Below, one piece after another: positions 21,304 through 31,726 of a stretch of 64,000 nt of DNA. The stretch is from Verticillium longisporum (taxonomy: Eukaryota > Ascomycota > Sordariomycetes > Glomerellales > Plectosphaerellaceae). Made by a program: the position numbers and the translations under genes. The stretch is taken from the NCBI GenBank assembly GCA_019188255.1, contig JAETXT010000002.1, forward strand, positions 5,270,001 through 5,334,000. The letters are read 5' to 3'. The notes below the pieces were generated by a model. That model was not told where the DNA came from. It saw only the letters and a program-made list of their open reading frames with translations, and did no database searches. Position 1 is the first letter of the stretch; every line of letters starts with the position of its first letter.

Positions 21304-22117
21304 ATGGCCTCGAAGGCAGTTGCCAAAGCTGCTGGTGGTGTCGTGGAGATCTCCAAGGTAAGAATGACGATCAATTGCGCCGCAGAGCCACACATTTCCC
21401 GCCCTCGACGGTCGCCCTCTTCTGCACGACGACGGCGATGTCATGGCCCTCAATGTCTCCGGCCTGCTTCTATCCTCGGCTACCCGATTCAACGTGTCAC
21501 TAGCCAACGTGCTAATTTCGTTACAGAAACACACGCTTCAATCGACCGGCCTCTCGGAGCGCATTCGTCGCGCCTTCGCCATTGACCCTAACCGCTCGTC
21601 CGGTGTTCCCCTCAACCCTGTCTTCCGCAACCCGGCCCCTGGCGCCTACGACCCCCTCTCCTACAACGACCCTGTCACCATTCCCGCCGGTGATATCGCC
21701 GACAATGCCTATTTCAAGCGTGATTCTCGCCGCGCTTACCCCCAGACGAGCGTCTTTGGCCAGCCCGATGTCGTGAGCCTGCTGACCGTTGGCTCCGCCG
21801 CATCGCCGAAGGTTGACCTCATTGGCGAGGCTGGCGCGAAGGCCCTCGTCGAGGCCCAGGCTGAGGGCGAGAAGGGCGGCCTCGCCGTTTTCCTGCAGAA
21901 GAAGAGTCCCGGTGAGGTGAAGCAGGATGTCTTCATTGGCGGCCTGCCCCCGACGCCAGCGGGAACAGCGCAGGCGGCGGATGGAACCTGGAATGTACAC
22001 AAGTACGAGCCCAAGACTGAGGGTTCATACCCCGCCGAGTGAGTGCAACATTTTCCTCCACTGTTTAATTCCTTTGCTGATCTTAACTCTAGGTACTCTT
22101 GCCGGTCATTCGTCTGA
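21304..22117 (+). CDS. NADH:ubiquinone oxidoreductase 21.3 kDa subunit (fungal complex I)
   Basis: Three exons (21304-21357, 21527-22038, 22093-22117) give about 196 residues. The sequence begins MASKAVAKAAGGVVEISK and continues KHTLQSTGLSERIRRAFAID, NRSSGVPLNPVFRNPAPGAY, TIPAGDIADNAYFKRDSRRA and ..GLPPTPAG, matching the fungal 21.3 kDa accessory subunit of respiratory complex I (inner mitochondrial membrane). There is no classical presequence. The last intron starts exactly at the codon that would otherwise be followed by TGA: without splicing the protein ends ..YPAE at 22042, with splicing it ends ..YPAEYSCRSFV. I favour splicing because the donor is GTGAGT, the branch is TTAAC and homologues I recall end with a similar YPCR-type tail. 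Confidence 0.88.
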
Positions 22118-22421
22118 GTCAAGGGGTATAGTTATGGCGCATGGGAACGTTGAACAATGTACATGGAGAATACAATAGATTTCATTCAAGAAGTCGCTTT
22201 TGGACCCTTGTCTCTGGGTGGTTTTCATTTCTTTTTTTGGTTCGTGTCTTGTCCCCGAGGCGCGACATCAGTAGGCTCGCCCCTCTTGGTTGCGCCATGT
22301 AAGGCGACTGACTGTCTGGGTCCAGGTTGTTCGCTAGCAATTCTGAGGACTTCAGTCGAAAGCCATCGAAAGCCCTATGAATATCTGGTCCACCCCGACT
22401 TCGACATCATCTGATTAAACT
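22118..22421. other. Convergent intergenic region
   Basis: This is the 3' flank between the complex I subunit (+) and Lto1 (-). Nothing else was recognised. Confidence 0.55.
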
Positions 22422-22970
22422 TCAAGCGGCTCCTCCTGCTTTCCCATGGACAGCAGTTTCACTCCCTGTAGGCTGTTCGCCAAGTATCCGCTCAATGACC
22501 TTGACCTTGCCCTGCGCCTTCTTCACCCGGTCATCGAAATCATTGACGGCGTCGTCGTTGTTTTCAGTTGACAGAGTGTCCGGTTCAACAAGCGCATGTG
22601 CCACAATGATGTTCTTCTCAAGCCTAGAATTTGTACTCGGAAGTGGCGGTAGGAGGCACTTCTTCTGGGCTCCTGTTGAATTTTCGACCGTCGGCGATGC
22701 GGGACCTGCTGGTGCGCTTGCCGCCGCCGCGCCTTCTACCTCGGTGGATGGTGATCGAACTTGGAGTCGATTTGCCCACACCAGTGACTTGCCATAGAGA
22801 CGCCCACTCTCCAGAAACTTATCGTAGCCGTTTGCCAGTCCGACGGAGCGGCCCTCAATTTTACCGGCCCTGTCGCCGTCTTTTGTGCCTTGGGTGTAGC
22901 CTTCATCATAGAACCTTTCTTCAAGATTCATGACGTCGTCGAAGGGGTCGGTTGTCGCGTGCGCGGACAT
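22422..22970 (-). CDS. lto1: Lto1/ORAOV1-family protein (Yae1-Lto1 Fe-S adaptor)
   Basis: A single exon of 182 residues starts at MSAHATTDPFDDVMNLEE. The core is a run of glycines spaced every fourth residue: EGYTQGTKDGDRAGKIEG then RSVGLANGYDKFLESGRL. This is the deca-GX3-type repeat of Yae1/Lto1 proteins, followed by the Lto1 signature YGKSLVWANRL. Lto1 with Yae1 links the ABC protein Rli1 to the cytosolic iron-sulfur assembly machinery, so its role is in ribosome recycling and biogenesis. The C-terminal half (residues 75-182) is low in complexity and charged, unlike yeast Lto1, and does not end in the tryptophan used by yeast Lto1 as a CIA-targeting signal; it ends GKAGGAA. It is divergent from the YCII protein. 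Confidence 0.85.
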   Translation of the reverse strand: MSAHATTDPFDDVMNLEERFYDEGYTQGTKDGDRAGKIEGRSVGLANGYDKFLESGRLYGKSLVWANRLQVRSPSTEVEGAAAASAPAGPASPTVENSTGAQKKCLLPPLPSTNSRLEKNIIVAHALVEPDTLSTENNDDAVNDFDDRVKKAQGKVKVIERILGEQPTGSETAVHGKAGGAA

Positions 22971-23629
22971 TTCGAAGAGTGGTATGACCAGACTGGCGTT
23001 TCCGACACGTGTGTATTTGAAGTCAGAGCAGCTTTCAAGCATTACTGTCCCAGACCCGGTGTTGCGATCTTGTATCAAAAAGTGACCAACGGATGTGATG
23101 AATGAGTGAGGTGGGCTGCATAAGAGAATCTCAAGGCGGGGCAAAATCAGGTCAGAGTTCCCTTCTCCCAACTTTCACCTTCAGTGAGCTCAGTAGCTAA
23201 CTTACTAGTCGGGCTCATCACGATCACAAATCCAACTAGAGCAAGAAAGGCCCCTGAAATAATAGCACCCTGAAAACGACAGAAACATCTTACTTGTTAA
23301 GAATTCTAGCATTTGAACACCCATAAATCCTACTTATTTGCCCATTAGCATTGTTACAGCTTGCCTTGAGAGTGGGGTCATCGGTGCTCGTCAGCGAGCA
23401 CCCAAGACATGTAAGCCACGCTAAAGGGCGCAGATGCGCGCTGAAGGGCGTACTCCCCCCTCTCTCAGTCACCCAGTACATCTAACCATTACCAACCAAC
23501 CAAGCTCGGTTACAGTGACCTTGCTGCATAGAGTTCCCTTCCGGCATCGTACTCACAGTGCTTTGGTGGCACCTCCGTGCACTATTGACATATAAAGAAC
23601 AATATCCACGTCGTCTGCACCTCATCATC
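22971..23629. promoter_or_regulatory. Divergent promoter region, Lto1 / YCII protein
   Basis: 659 bp with no conserved ORF. A TATAAA at 23591-23596 lies only 34 bp before the YCII-protein ATG, close for a TATA box, so its role is uncertain. Confidence 0.45.
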
Positions 23630-24262
23630 ATGGCTTCTCGACTCATCCCTCGTATTCGTTCTGCCCAGCCCAACTTCCTTACCATCACCCGGTTCCAACA
23701 CAACATGGCATCCTTCGCCGCACCTCGCAAGTACGAGTGGCTCGTTGTCGTTCCCGACAAGCCCAATACCCTCGCCAAGCGCCTCGAGGTCCGCCCGTAT
23801 GTCACACTCAAGCCTGCAGTGTACACTCAGAAGGGCCAAGCCCATGTCCCCATAGTGTCTCTCCTTCTTACATTGTTTTAGTACGCACTTCAAAAACCTC
23901 CAGGACAAGCTTGATGCCGGTATCTTTAAGATGGGCGGCGCTCTCCTGGACGAGGTTCCTGCGGATGATGAGCCCTCGAGCCTGAAATTCAACGGCAGTA
24001 CTCTGGTTTGCCTCGCAGAATCCAGCGAGGAGATTATGGGTTGGCTGGAGAAGGATGTATATGCTGAGGCTGGAGTCTGGGATCTCGAGAAGGTACATAT
24101 AGTCCTGCATCGCTGCCAATACTGCTTTACTAATATGTTCGATAGGTCCAACTGTGGCCAGTATGTTCCGCCGCTACCCTCCCCTTGCCACAACTGAAGA
24201 GCCCAACGTAGCTGACAGATTAACAGTTCAAATGCGCCTTTAGACATCCTGTAGAACAGTAG
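23630..24262 (+). CDS. YCII-related domain protein, probably mitochondrial
   Basis: Four exons (23630-23796, 23882-24092, 24146-24160, 24227-24262) give 142 residues; the third exon is only 15 nt (VQLWP). The N-terminus MASRLIPRIRSAQPNFLTIT is basic and amphipathic, typical of a mitochondrial presequence, and a second ATG (MASFAAPRKYEW) could give a cytosolic form. The body is the YCII/dimeric ferredoxin-like fold: KYEWLVVVPDKPNTLAKRLE, RPTHFKNLQDKLDAGIFKMG, GSTLVCLAESSEEIMGWLEK and DVYAEAGVWDLEKV, ending KCAFRHPVEQ. YCII-like proteins are related to muconolactone isomerase-like dimers; no reaction is established for the fungal members. It is divergent from Lto1. Confidence 0.87.
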
Positions 24263-24620
24263 AGAGACTTTCATATAATTCGAGAGACCCATGACCTTAA
24301 GACGCTACTCGTGTGCACTCAACACATCATTGTGCCGGGAACAACACAACGCCCTCCATTCGCCGATTCCTGGTTTGCCCCCGGATTAAAGCCTCCCCAG
24401 CCTGAAGCCTCCGCCTGTAACAGTTGAATAGTACAACCGCAGACTTGGAACAGTGCAGTAGAATGACCGCGAAAACCCCGCGGTAACCACCAAAGTAATA
24501 AGTTTGCCGCATATGACCGGAAACTCCAAATACCGTTTTCATGTGCCTTGAGTCGAGCATTTGTCGCACAAAGCGCGAAGGGAAGCTGGAAGTCAGGCGA
24601 AGCCTTGAGCACACACCCCC
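24263..24620. other. Convergent intergenic region
   Basis: This is the 3' flank between the YCII protein (+) and the UPF0662 protein (-). Nothing else was recognised. Confidence 0.5.
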
Positions 24621-26361
24621 TTAAGCTGTTACCTGACCCTCGGACTTATTCTCAAGCTTCGAGTCCTCGAGAGCCTTAGCGAGAGCCTCGGTTGAGGCCT
24701 CGGCATCCACATCTCCAGCCCCTGGCGTCTCATCCTCGTCATCGTCCACGTCCACTGCCTCGGCTGCTGCCTCGGCTGCGACTCGTAGCTCGTAGTTAAT
24801 CTCGAAGCATTCGGCCAAGAGTTCGTTGACGCTTCCTTGGCCTTCGGGAATATCGCCGTTGAACATGAACTTGCCGTCGACTCGCAAGTTGTCAATTGAG
24901 TTGAGCTTTGCAATCATGTAAGCGAGTGATGTGCAAACGGCATCTTTCAAGACATACCTTCAGGCTATAGGGGTACAACTCCCTCACAGTTGATACTCCA
25001 CCATTGTTCCTGACCTCGATCAAGCATTTCTTCAATGTTTGAAGCTGGTTGAAGGTAGGCTGCAAAGCTTCGGACACTGGGTTCGACGAAATCATCAGGA
25101 AGTAGATGTAGCCGTAACTTCTCCGGACAAGATACAACAAGGTCTAGCACTAGAGTTAGGCGCCATCATGTATACAACGCAGCGGACCTTACCCTCTGAA
25201 TATAAAGCTCTGCTTCTTTGCCGTCTTCATCCTTCCAGTTTCCGTTTACTCGGCTTTCATCGATTTTGTCCAGCTGGCGCTGAAAGTCGTAGAGGTCTGC
25301 CTCGCGAAGGGACCATTTGCTAGTGATAGACAGGGTTTCAAGGTCGTTCCTGATGCGTACTAGGATGTCATAGGTGGCTTTGAACGGCTCAGATATCACA
25401 CCCCGCCTGTTCAGAAAGCAGTCAGCGTCTGAAGCAAGCATTTGATTGTCATGCCAACAGACCTTTCGAGAACAATGTCCGACCAAAGCAAACACTTCCT
25501 CAACAAGAAGTCGACATCCTCGCTGCCTGCCGGTTGCCTATCATCTACTGTCAAGTACTTATTGGCTTTGATTTTCTCGTCAATCTCCTTCAGCTGCGCT
25601 CGCAAGCTTTTGACTTCTGATGCCGAAAACTGAGAAACAGACCTGTAAGTAACATTCAAGACAACAGAGGGCAAGGAGTAGCAATACCTTTGTTCGTGTG
25701 TTGGCTAGAGATATGGAGCGCAATATAGAGATAAGCTTCTCGTGCACGTTTGGCAAAGGGTCCTCAAGACGGCCCAGGCGCTTCTGAAGGCTGGCCAAAG
25801 ACCTCTTGCAAAGATCGAGTCGGTTCATGAGGAGGGTAATCAAGTACGGCGAGGAATACTCGGAACTGTGCTTGATGTTGCGTGACAGCTGGTTGAGTGT
25901 CTCCGATATAGATTCAAGATCCTTGGCGCTGAATAAGTCGACCTCTGTCAAGTGGTCCAGTAGTCGCTTGATGGTGGCGGTAAGAGCATAAGCAGCCGGT
26001 GCGCTGTTGTTTTGGCCAATCGTCATGAAGCAGAGCGAGAGAAGCTGAAAACAGCTATCCAGCACTCTATCGACTGTCAAGAAGGTCAGAATGGGTTGCA
26101 TGGACATATCACTTCTATGTGCCATCGAAAGCGTGGGTAGCTACCTCTGTTCTCCTCAACCTTCTGGTCGCCGGAACGAGATTCATTCAGTCGGCGGACT
26201 TGCTCGACGGTTTCCTGGTATAAAGGGATAACATGTTGTTTTTGCATGTACGTCTTGCGATCCTGCTTGAGAAGTTGCAGTTTGTCGCGGATGGACACAA
26301 GTCTATCGAGGACCTCCTGCTCCGCGGCATCCTTCGGTGGCGGAAATGTCGGAGTGTCCAT
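24621..26361 (-). CDS. UPF0662 / DUF2408 family protein
   Basis: Six exons (26361-26145, 26073-25688, 25629-25463, 25406-25193, 25143-24958, 24905-24621) give 484 residues; all five introns are GT-AG, 49-71 nt, and the frames join. The protein starts MDTPTFPPPKDAAEQEVLDR and is almost wholly alpha-helical, rich in Leu and charged residues (VLDSCFQLLSLCFMTIG, SLRAQLKEIDEKIKANKYL, YLVRRSYGYIYFLMISSNPV, SIDNLRVDGKFMFNGDIPEG). It ends in an acidic tail (AVDVDDDEDETPGAGDV). This matches the fungal UPF0662 family (S. pombe SPAC30C2.08, PF10303). The role is unknown; fission yeast members are cytoplasmic and nuclear. It is divergent from ribosomal P1. Confidence 0.88.
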
Positions 26362-27080
26362 TATGTTCTCGCGGAGGGAAGTTCTCGGCTACCTATGTGT
26401 ACGAGCCTGCAAGAAGAGTTGTACTGTCGATCGTAACCTCCAAAGGATCTGTGGTTACGGCAAAGGAAAAGCTTCGAAGCTGGGTGCAGGCGCAGATGAC
26501 TCGGGTCGCCTCAGCTGAGGACGCTGCACTGCGGCTGGAGCGCTGGGTTGGATGTATTCGGATCAATGTGTAAGTGTATGTGAAGCAACGATATCAACGA
26601 GAACTCGTCTCAAGTTGGTATACCACTTTGACGATGTTCGCGGTTGATGGTGAGATCTCAGAGTACCGACAAGCTGAAACGTGATGGAACCAGCAGAACG
26701 TCAGAGGGTCTCTGATGGTCGTGCAGGAGGTCATAGTGGGGGGAGGGGAACCTCACGACGGAAGTGGACAAGGTGGGGTAGACGCAAGTCCCCAAGGCGG
26801 CACATCAGCAGGGGGTCTGCTCGATCGGCCAAGAGGCGGTGCCCCATAACCCAGAAATGATTGGCTGCAGTTGGCAGCCAACCAGAAGCCCTCGACGGGT
26901 CACAGGACCCATTTATAAGTGCCTTTTCGCTTAGGTCTCAAAGCCCTGCTAATTATCTTCGACGGGCAAATTCAGTGTGGTGACTTCGCGCTTGTAATCC
27001 TAAGACTTCCTTTCGAGATCACAACCGCATTGCGCCTGACAAGCCTACCGATCAGTCTCAACCCACCGATCACCATCACA
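26362..27080. promoter_or_regulatory. Divergent promoter region, UPF0662 / ribosomal P1
   Basis: 719 bp with no conserved gene. A TTATAAG element near 26913-26919 lies about 160 bp before the P1 start. The pyrimidine-rich leader close to the ATG is typical of ribosomal protein genes. Confidence 0.45.
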
Positions 27081-27619
27081 ATGTCGAACGCCGAACTTGC
27101 TTCGTCCTACGCGGCGCTCATCCTCGCCGATGAAGGCATTGAGATCACTGTGAGTTCCAACCGCTTCCACTACGTCGAGGGGCAGACCTCGCGACTTGCA
27201 GAACCACAGGCAATTTGCTAACGAAATAATGTTCACCAGGCCGACAAGCTCCAGACCCTCATCAAGGCCGCGAAGGTCGAGGATGTCGAGCCCATCTGGA
27301 CTTCCCTGTTCGCCAAGGTACGACCGATCACAGCAACCGACGACAATGGACTCCCGGACTAACATCGGGGATCACAGGCTCTTGAGGGCAAGGACGTGAA
27401 GGACCTTCTGTCCAACGTCGGCTCCGGTGGCGGTGCCGCCGCTGCCCCCGCCGCTGGTGGTGCCGCCGCTGGCGGTGCCGCTGAGGCCGAGGCTGAGGCG
27501 CCGAAGGAGGAGGGTAGGTTTATTACCACGACCCCACACTTTCAGACGATCGAGAACTAACACATGGCACAGAGAAGGAGGAGTCGGACGACGACATGGG
27601 CTTCGGTCTTTTCGATTAA
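27081..27619 (+). CDS. rpp1: 60S acidic ribosomal protein P1
   Basis: Four exons (27081-27149, 27240-27317, 27378-27513, 27573-27619) give 109 residues, the normal length. The N-terminus [20 protein letters not shown] and the dimerisation helices ([29 protein letters not shown]) are followed by an Ala/Gly hinge ([17 protein letters not shown]) and the invariant acidic end [13 protein letters not shown], which recruits translation factors and is phosphorylated in many species. It belongs to the ribosomal stalk with P0 and P2. [16 protein letters not shown] and the absence of the P2-type start make P1 the right paralogue. Confidence 0.97.
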
Positions 27620-28067
27620 GCGATTTAAACCCGCAACGACGACAACTTCCTTCCCTTTGTACTTCAACTGCATGGCTCCGGAATTTCTGCGAATCGCACG
27701 ATCATAAAGGGTTGGATGGAGGCACGATATCCGGCTGCCTGGATGGAGTAGCTTCTTATGAAGAACGCTCTCTACACGGAGTTCACAGGGACAACCTCAA
27801 AAAATTCCACGACGAGTCTGACAGAACAATTGGGGAGTTGGAGAGACGTGTGATGCCACCAGTGATGTCTCGGTGTGTGTGTATATGTGTGTGACCAGGC
27901 TGGCACATCTCATGAAGAGTGTGAACTGCAATTGTATGTGCGCATGTGCTGATCTAGCACCTCCCGTCACCTTGTAACGGCGGCTTCTTCAACATCCCGA
28001 CGCCAAAAGCTATGCAACCCCATAATTCGACCTTAAATGTCCGTTCCGTTGTCCACAGAGTGGCGCC
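27620..28067. other. Convergent intergenic region
   Basis: This is the 3' flank between P1 (+) and the UBA/UBX protein (-). It includes a short TG-rich tract (TGTGTGTGTATATGTGTGTG) at about 27872-27891. Nothing else was recognised. Confidence 0.5.
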
Positions 28068-29135
28068 TCATTTGACAATCAGAACAGAGCTAGGTACAAG
28101 ACCGGCTTCCTTTAGTGTCTTGCTGAAGTCAGTCGATCCCTCGAAGGTTTTCCTGGGAAAGGTTGTCGAGAAGCTCGTCACTGCAATACCGCTTTCCGAC
28201 TGCAAGTGCTGCGCCACTTCGAAGAGCGTGGTTTCCGCAGCAAATGTCTTGAGAATATTGCCGTTTGCAGTCTGAAGACGAAGTCGGGCTTCTGAGTGGT
28301 TTGCGGTGACCTTGGGAAGAGAGGGAGCGGTAACAGGGCCTGGGGCAGGCGCTGGATGGCCCTCTCTCGCCGCCTTGGCCTGTTCAGCTTTACGACGGCG
28401 GTCCTCCTTGTCCGCCTCAATCTTCGCCTTGATGCGCTTCTTGGCTTCGAGATCATCGAGCTTCTCCTGGCGCTTGCGGGCAGCCTCTTTGATCTGTTCT
28501 CTTCGCTGGAGCTCTTCCTTCGCATCCTGACTCTCTTGCGTAGCTTTCTGGCGGATCGACTCGTTGCGTTTGTTTTCCTCTCGGTCGACAGCAGCCTGGT
28601 TGGCTCGCTTCGCCTTAAGCTTCTCTCGTAGCATTTCGAGCTTCTCCTTCTTTTCCTGCTCAGTCAATGGTGCAATCTCTTCAGTGGACTCGGAGAAGTC
28701 TGTATGATCGCTGTACAAGCCTGTCAGCGTGCCCTCAATGACAGACTATTGCTCTAATGAGGCTGGCATACGTTTTGGAAGCATGAAAACTAGCAAGATC
28801 TTGATTTTTGAACAGCTTGCCGCAGTCATTGCAGACAAGTGATTTAGCCGACTCGCTTTCGAGTGCTTCGATGTTGGCCTTCACCTCGTCGGCGTTGTCG
28901 GCGTCGTCGTCGCCTGCGGCGTTGGCGCTTGAGGCAGCCACAAGCTCTTCAAGCGGTTTATCTTGGTTATTTTCGAGCCATTCAAGAGCACCCTGCACTG
29001 ATGTAGCTCGGTCAGTACTTGAGCCGAGACAGTAGGCTAGAGCGTCTTACATCCACCAGACTTCTTAACTGCGAGCTCAGCGCGTGCACGTTCAAACCCC
29101 ATGTCGAGCAGGAGGTCAAGATCGGACTGTCCCAT
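28068..29135 (-). CDS. UBA-UBX domain protein with C2H2-like finger (UBXN1/SAKS1-like)
   Basis: Three exons (29135-29051, 28997-28772, 28710-28068) give 317 residues. Residues 1-45 form a UBA domain (DLDLLLDMGFERARAELAVK, GGLQGALEWLENNQDKPLEE) that binds ubiquitin. A C2H2-like motif follows near residues 83-105 (CNDCGKLFKNQDLASFHASK then TDHTDF). A long charged coiled coil with many Arg/Lys/Glu spans about 115-215 (KKEKLEMLREKLKAKRANQA ...). The C-terminal UBX domain begins near ARLRLQTANGNILKTFAAET and ends FSKTLKEAGLVPSSVLIVK. The family connects ubiquitinated substrates to Cdc48/p97. The order UBA-zinc finger-coiled coil-UBX is the known fungal and animal SAKS1 layout. Confidence 0.92.
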
Positions 29136-30018
29136 ATTGGCGGCAGAGTATAGTGCAGTGGTGTGTTGCAGGTAGTGGGTTGGCGGGGTCAGTTGATGAA
29201 GGGAAGCTCTTGGGGTGGATCACACGTATAAGATTCCGCTGGTTGTTGGTGGTAACGTATGGTAAAACCAAACGGATTGCTCCAACCAGAGCATTCTGTC
29301 CTTGAGGCATCACTTTCGATGAGCCCACTTACGTCATCCACATCAGGGCCTTAGTAGTAGGAGGGGTTTCTTCATTAGAAATTCAATGCCAGCCCCACTC
29401 TTCACCCAGATTGGAGGCCACTCGCGCAGCAACAAGATGTTGGAATCATCATCCAAGTACATGACGGGGGATTGTTGTTGTAATTTTGCTAGGGTCTCCT
29501 TTGCACTCTGCTCATACTGCCTAATGAAGCGGTCGCTCAGTCCCCGCTACACGCCATTGGCGTGACATATATACGGCAGTTGGTACGGCCCAGCATGATC
29601 AGTGATGGTATGCGTCTTGATTCTACAACAATGGTCGTCGTCTTTCCAGAACGGTGTAGGAAATGACGGAATCACGTGCTTGTTTCGCTACGTGGTGTGA
29701 GGGGTCGAACAACCGCGGGTTCAGTGCCAGCTGACTGAACTGAGGGAGAGGCAGAAACAGAGGAGAGTGGATCCCCACGGAAGAGCTCGGACCAAGCGCC
29801 AGGTCCAGAGCATCTCATTACGTCGGGGCGCTGTTGCCAGCTTTAGGTTGCTGGTGATGCAACAAGACAGAGCTACGGACTTGCCACACAACCCGGCCAA
29901 CTTTCACGAGACGGTACAGCTGCAACCCTCGCCCGCAACCCCCCTCACAAGCTGCTGATATCAAGAGAGATTTCTCCGACTACATACTTGCGCACCAAAG
30001 TAAAACCCTATCGCCATC
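29136..30018. promoter_or_regulatory. Divergent promoter region, UBX protein / Scs2
   Basis: 883 bp without a recognisable gene. I checked for a tRNA-like or snoRNA-like structure around 29500-29640 and could not support one. Confidence 0.45.
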
Positions 30019-31164
30019 ATGTCGGTCGAGATTGAGCCCTTTGAGCTCAGCTTTCAGCGTATGTTTGCTTGCAAATCAGTGTTCCCCCTTCCATGTGCTG
30101 CCTACTGACTATACACAGAGCCCTTTACCGTCGAGATCTCCAGAACCCTGCGAATTAAAAACCCCAACCAGACCCCCATTGCCTTCAAGGTATAATCATA
30201 ATCAGTCCACGTCGCAAGATGGTGTGGCTAATGCGACAAAGGTCAAAACCACCGCCCCGAAGCAGTACTGCGTTCGCCCAAACTCTGGCCGCGTTGAACC
30301 TGGTCAAGATGTTGAAGTAACTGGTATGGAGTAGTGTGCTCAAAGCAGTCAACATAAGCGCTGACACGAAGAAGTCCTGTTGCAGGCCATGAAGCAGGAG
30401 CCTGCCCCTGGCACCAAGTGTCGCCACAAGTTCTTGGTCCAGTCTGCCCCTATTACTGGTGACAAAGAATTCGCCAGCATTGCCAGCGTTGTAAGAAGAT
30501 CTCATCTGCCTGCGACATACCATACCGATGCCTAACAAGGTGATTTGCAGCTCGAGACCTCCGATAAGTCCTCCATCCAGGAGAGGAAGATCCGTGTGAA
30601 CTGGATCACGTCGTCTGAGGAAGGCGCCAGCGCTCCTGGCCCTGCTGTTACGCCCAGCCGTCGCTCAGTTGCTGATGTTTCCACGGTTAGTTCCCTCCAC
30701 CTCCCCTTTCCCCCTCGTGGGGAAGTTGATCACATTGAGCTGACAGGTCGCAACAGAATGACACTCCTGATGTGTCGCGTACGTTCTCTTCTCCCGGAGA
30801 AGATGCCCGATCCGGCACCAGCCCTGCGCCTCCGTCTTACAGAGGTGCCGCCGATGCGCAGTCCCAGCACGACGCAGGCTCCGACCACGACCAGTCCACC
30901 GTCTCTGCCGCCACCGCCGCCGTGTCCCACACCGTTCAGCTCACGTACGAGGAGATCAAGGCGAAGCTGCAGCAGGCAGAGGCCAAAATTATCGCCCTTC
31001 AGGAGGGAGGAGGCCTCCGGCAGCGCGTCAAAGCGGGGAGTGAGAAGTTGCCCTCAACGCAGGAAGCCGCTGCGGCTGTGCGACAGAACGTTGACGGTGT
31101 CTCCGTTCAAATTGTCGCGCTGCTTTGTCTCCTGAGCTTCCTGCTCGCCTACTTCTTCTTCTGA
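30019..31164 (+). CDS. scs2: VAP-family ER membrane protein (Scs2-like, MSP domain)
   Basis: Six exons (30019-30058, 30119-30189, 30242-30323, 30375-30490, 30551-30685, 30757-31164) give 283 residues. The MSP domain fills residues 1-125: VEIEPFELSFQ, PFTVEISRTLRIKNPNQTPI, VKTTAPKQYCVRPNSGRVEP (the FFAT-binding face), VLLQAMKQEPAPGTKCRHKF. A low-complexity Ser/Pro-rich linker, a short coiled coil (YEEIKAKLQQAEAKIIALQE) and a C-terminal hydrophobic anchor (IVALLCLLSFLLAYFFF) follow. VAP proteins are tail-anchored in the ER, bind FFAT motifs and organise ER contact sites and lipid transfer. One donor is GTTAGT (intron 5). Confidence 0.94.
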
Positions 31165-31726
31165 GACACACGTGGTAGGATCTGTAATTTGGCTTCCCAC
31201 TGGACAACAACAGAAGACGCCAATCGCATAGCGGTACTGGAGTATGAAGAATGGTGGGCGGCCTCTCACGGGGGCGCAATTAGGACGGGTTCTAAATACT
31301 GTGTTTCAGTCTTCAGCGTCACCGCCATGAAGGGCTGCGACCGTCGATTGGCTCATGTTGGTGATGTGAGATGAATATTCGGGGCAGGGGCTGGGATAGG
31401 GGTGTTGGCCCCCCTGGAGCTGGGCGTGAGGTGTCTGCTCATACACACACTCTGTACATTTTGTTCCCTTAGTTTTATCGATTGTGCATTTGCCACATTC
31501 GTGCGTCGTCGTGCAACGTGAGAACTGCAGGAACCTGCCCCATGGCGGCCCAATGGTTGTGGCACGACATTACTGGTGCGAACCAGAAATCCAATGGTAT
31601 CATACTTTTCATGTCTATAAACAAACTCATTACCAATGCAAACACAGTTTACCAAGCATTGTACCAGCACAATGTCAGAACCATCTCCTCTTTGCAAGTC
31701 CATTTGCCGAATTTCCGTAATATCAT
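31165..31726. other. Convergent intergenic region
   Basis: This is the 3' flank between Scs2 (+) and the sphingolipid desaturase (-). No ORF with family similarity was seen. Confidence 0.5.

Noticed and set aside
29500..29640. Possible C/D snoRNA (GTGATGG and CAGTC-like boxes)
   Set aside because: Boxes are at wrong spacing and no terminal stem forms.
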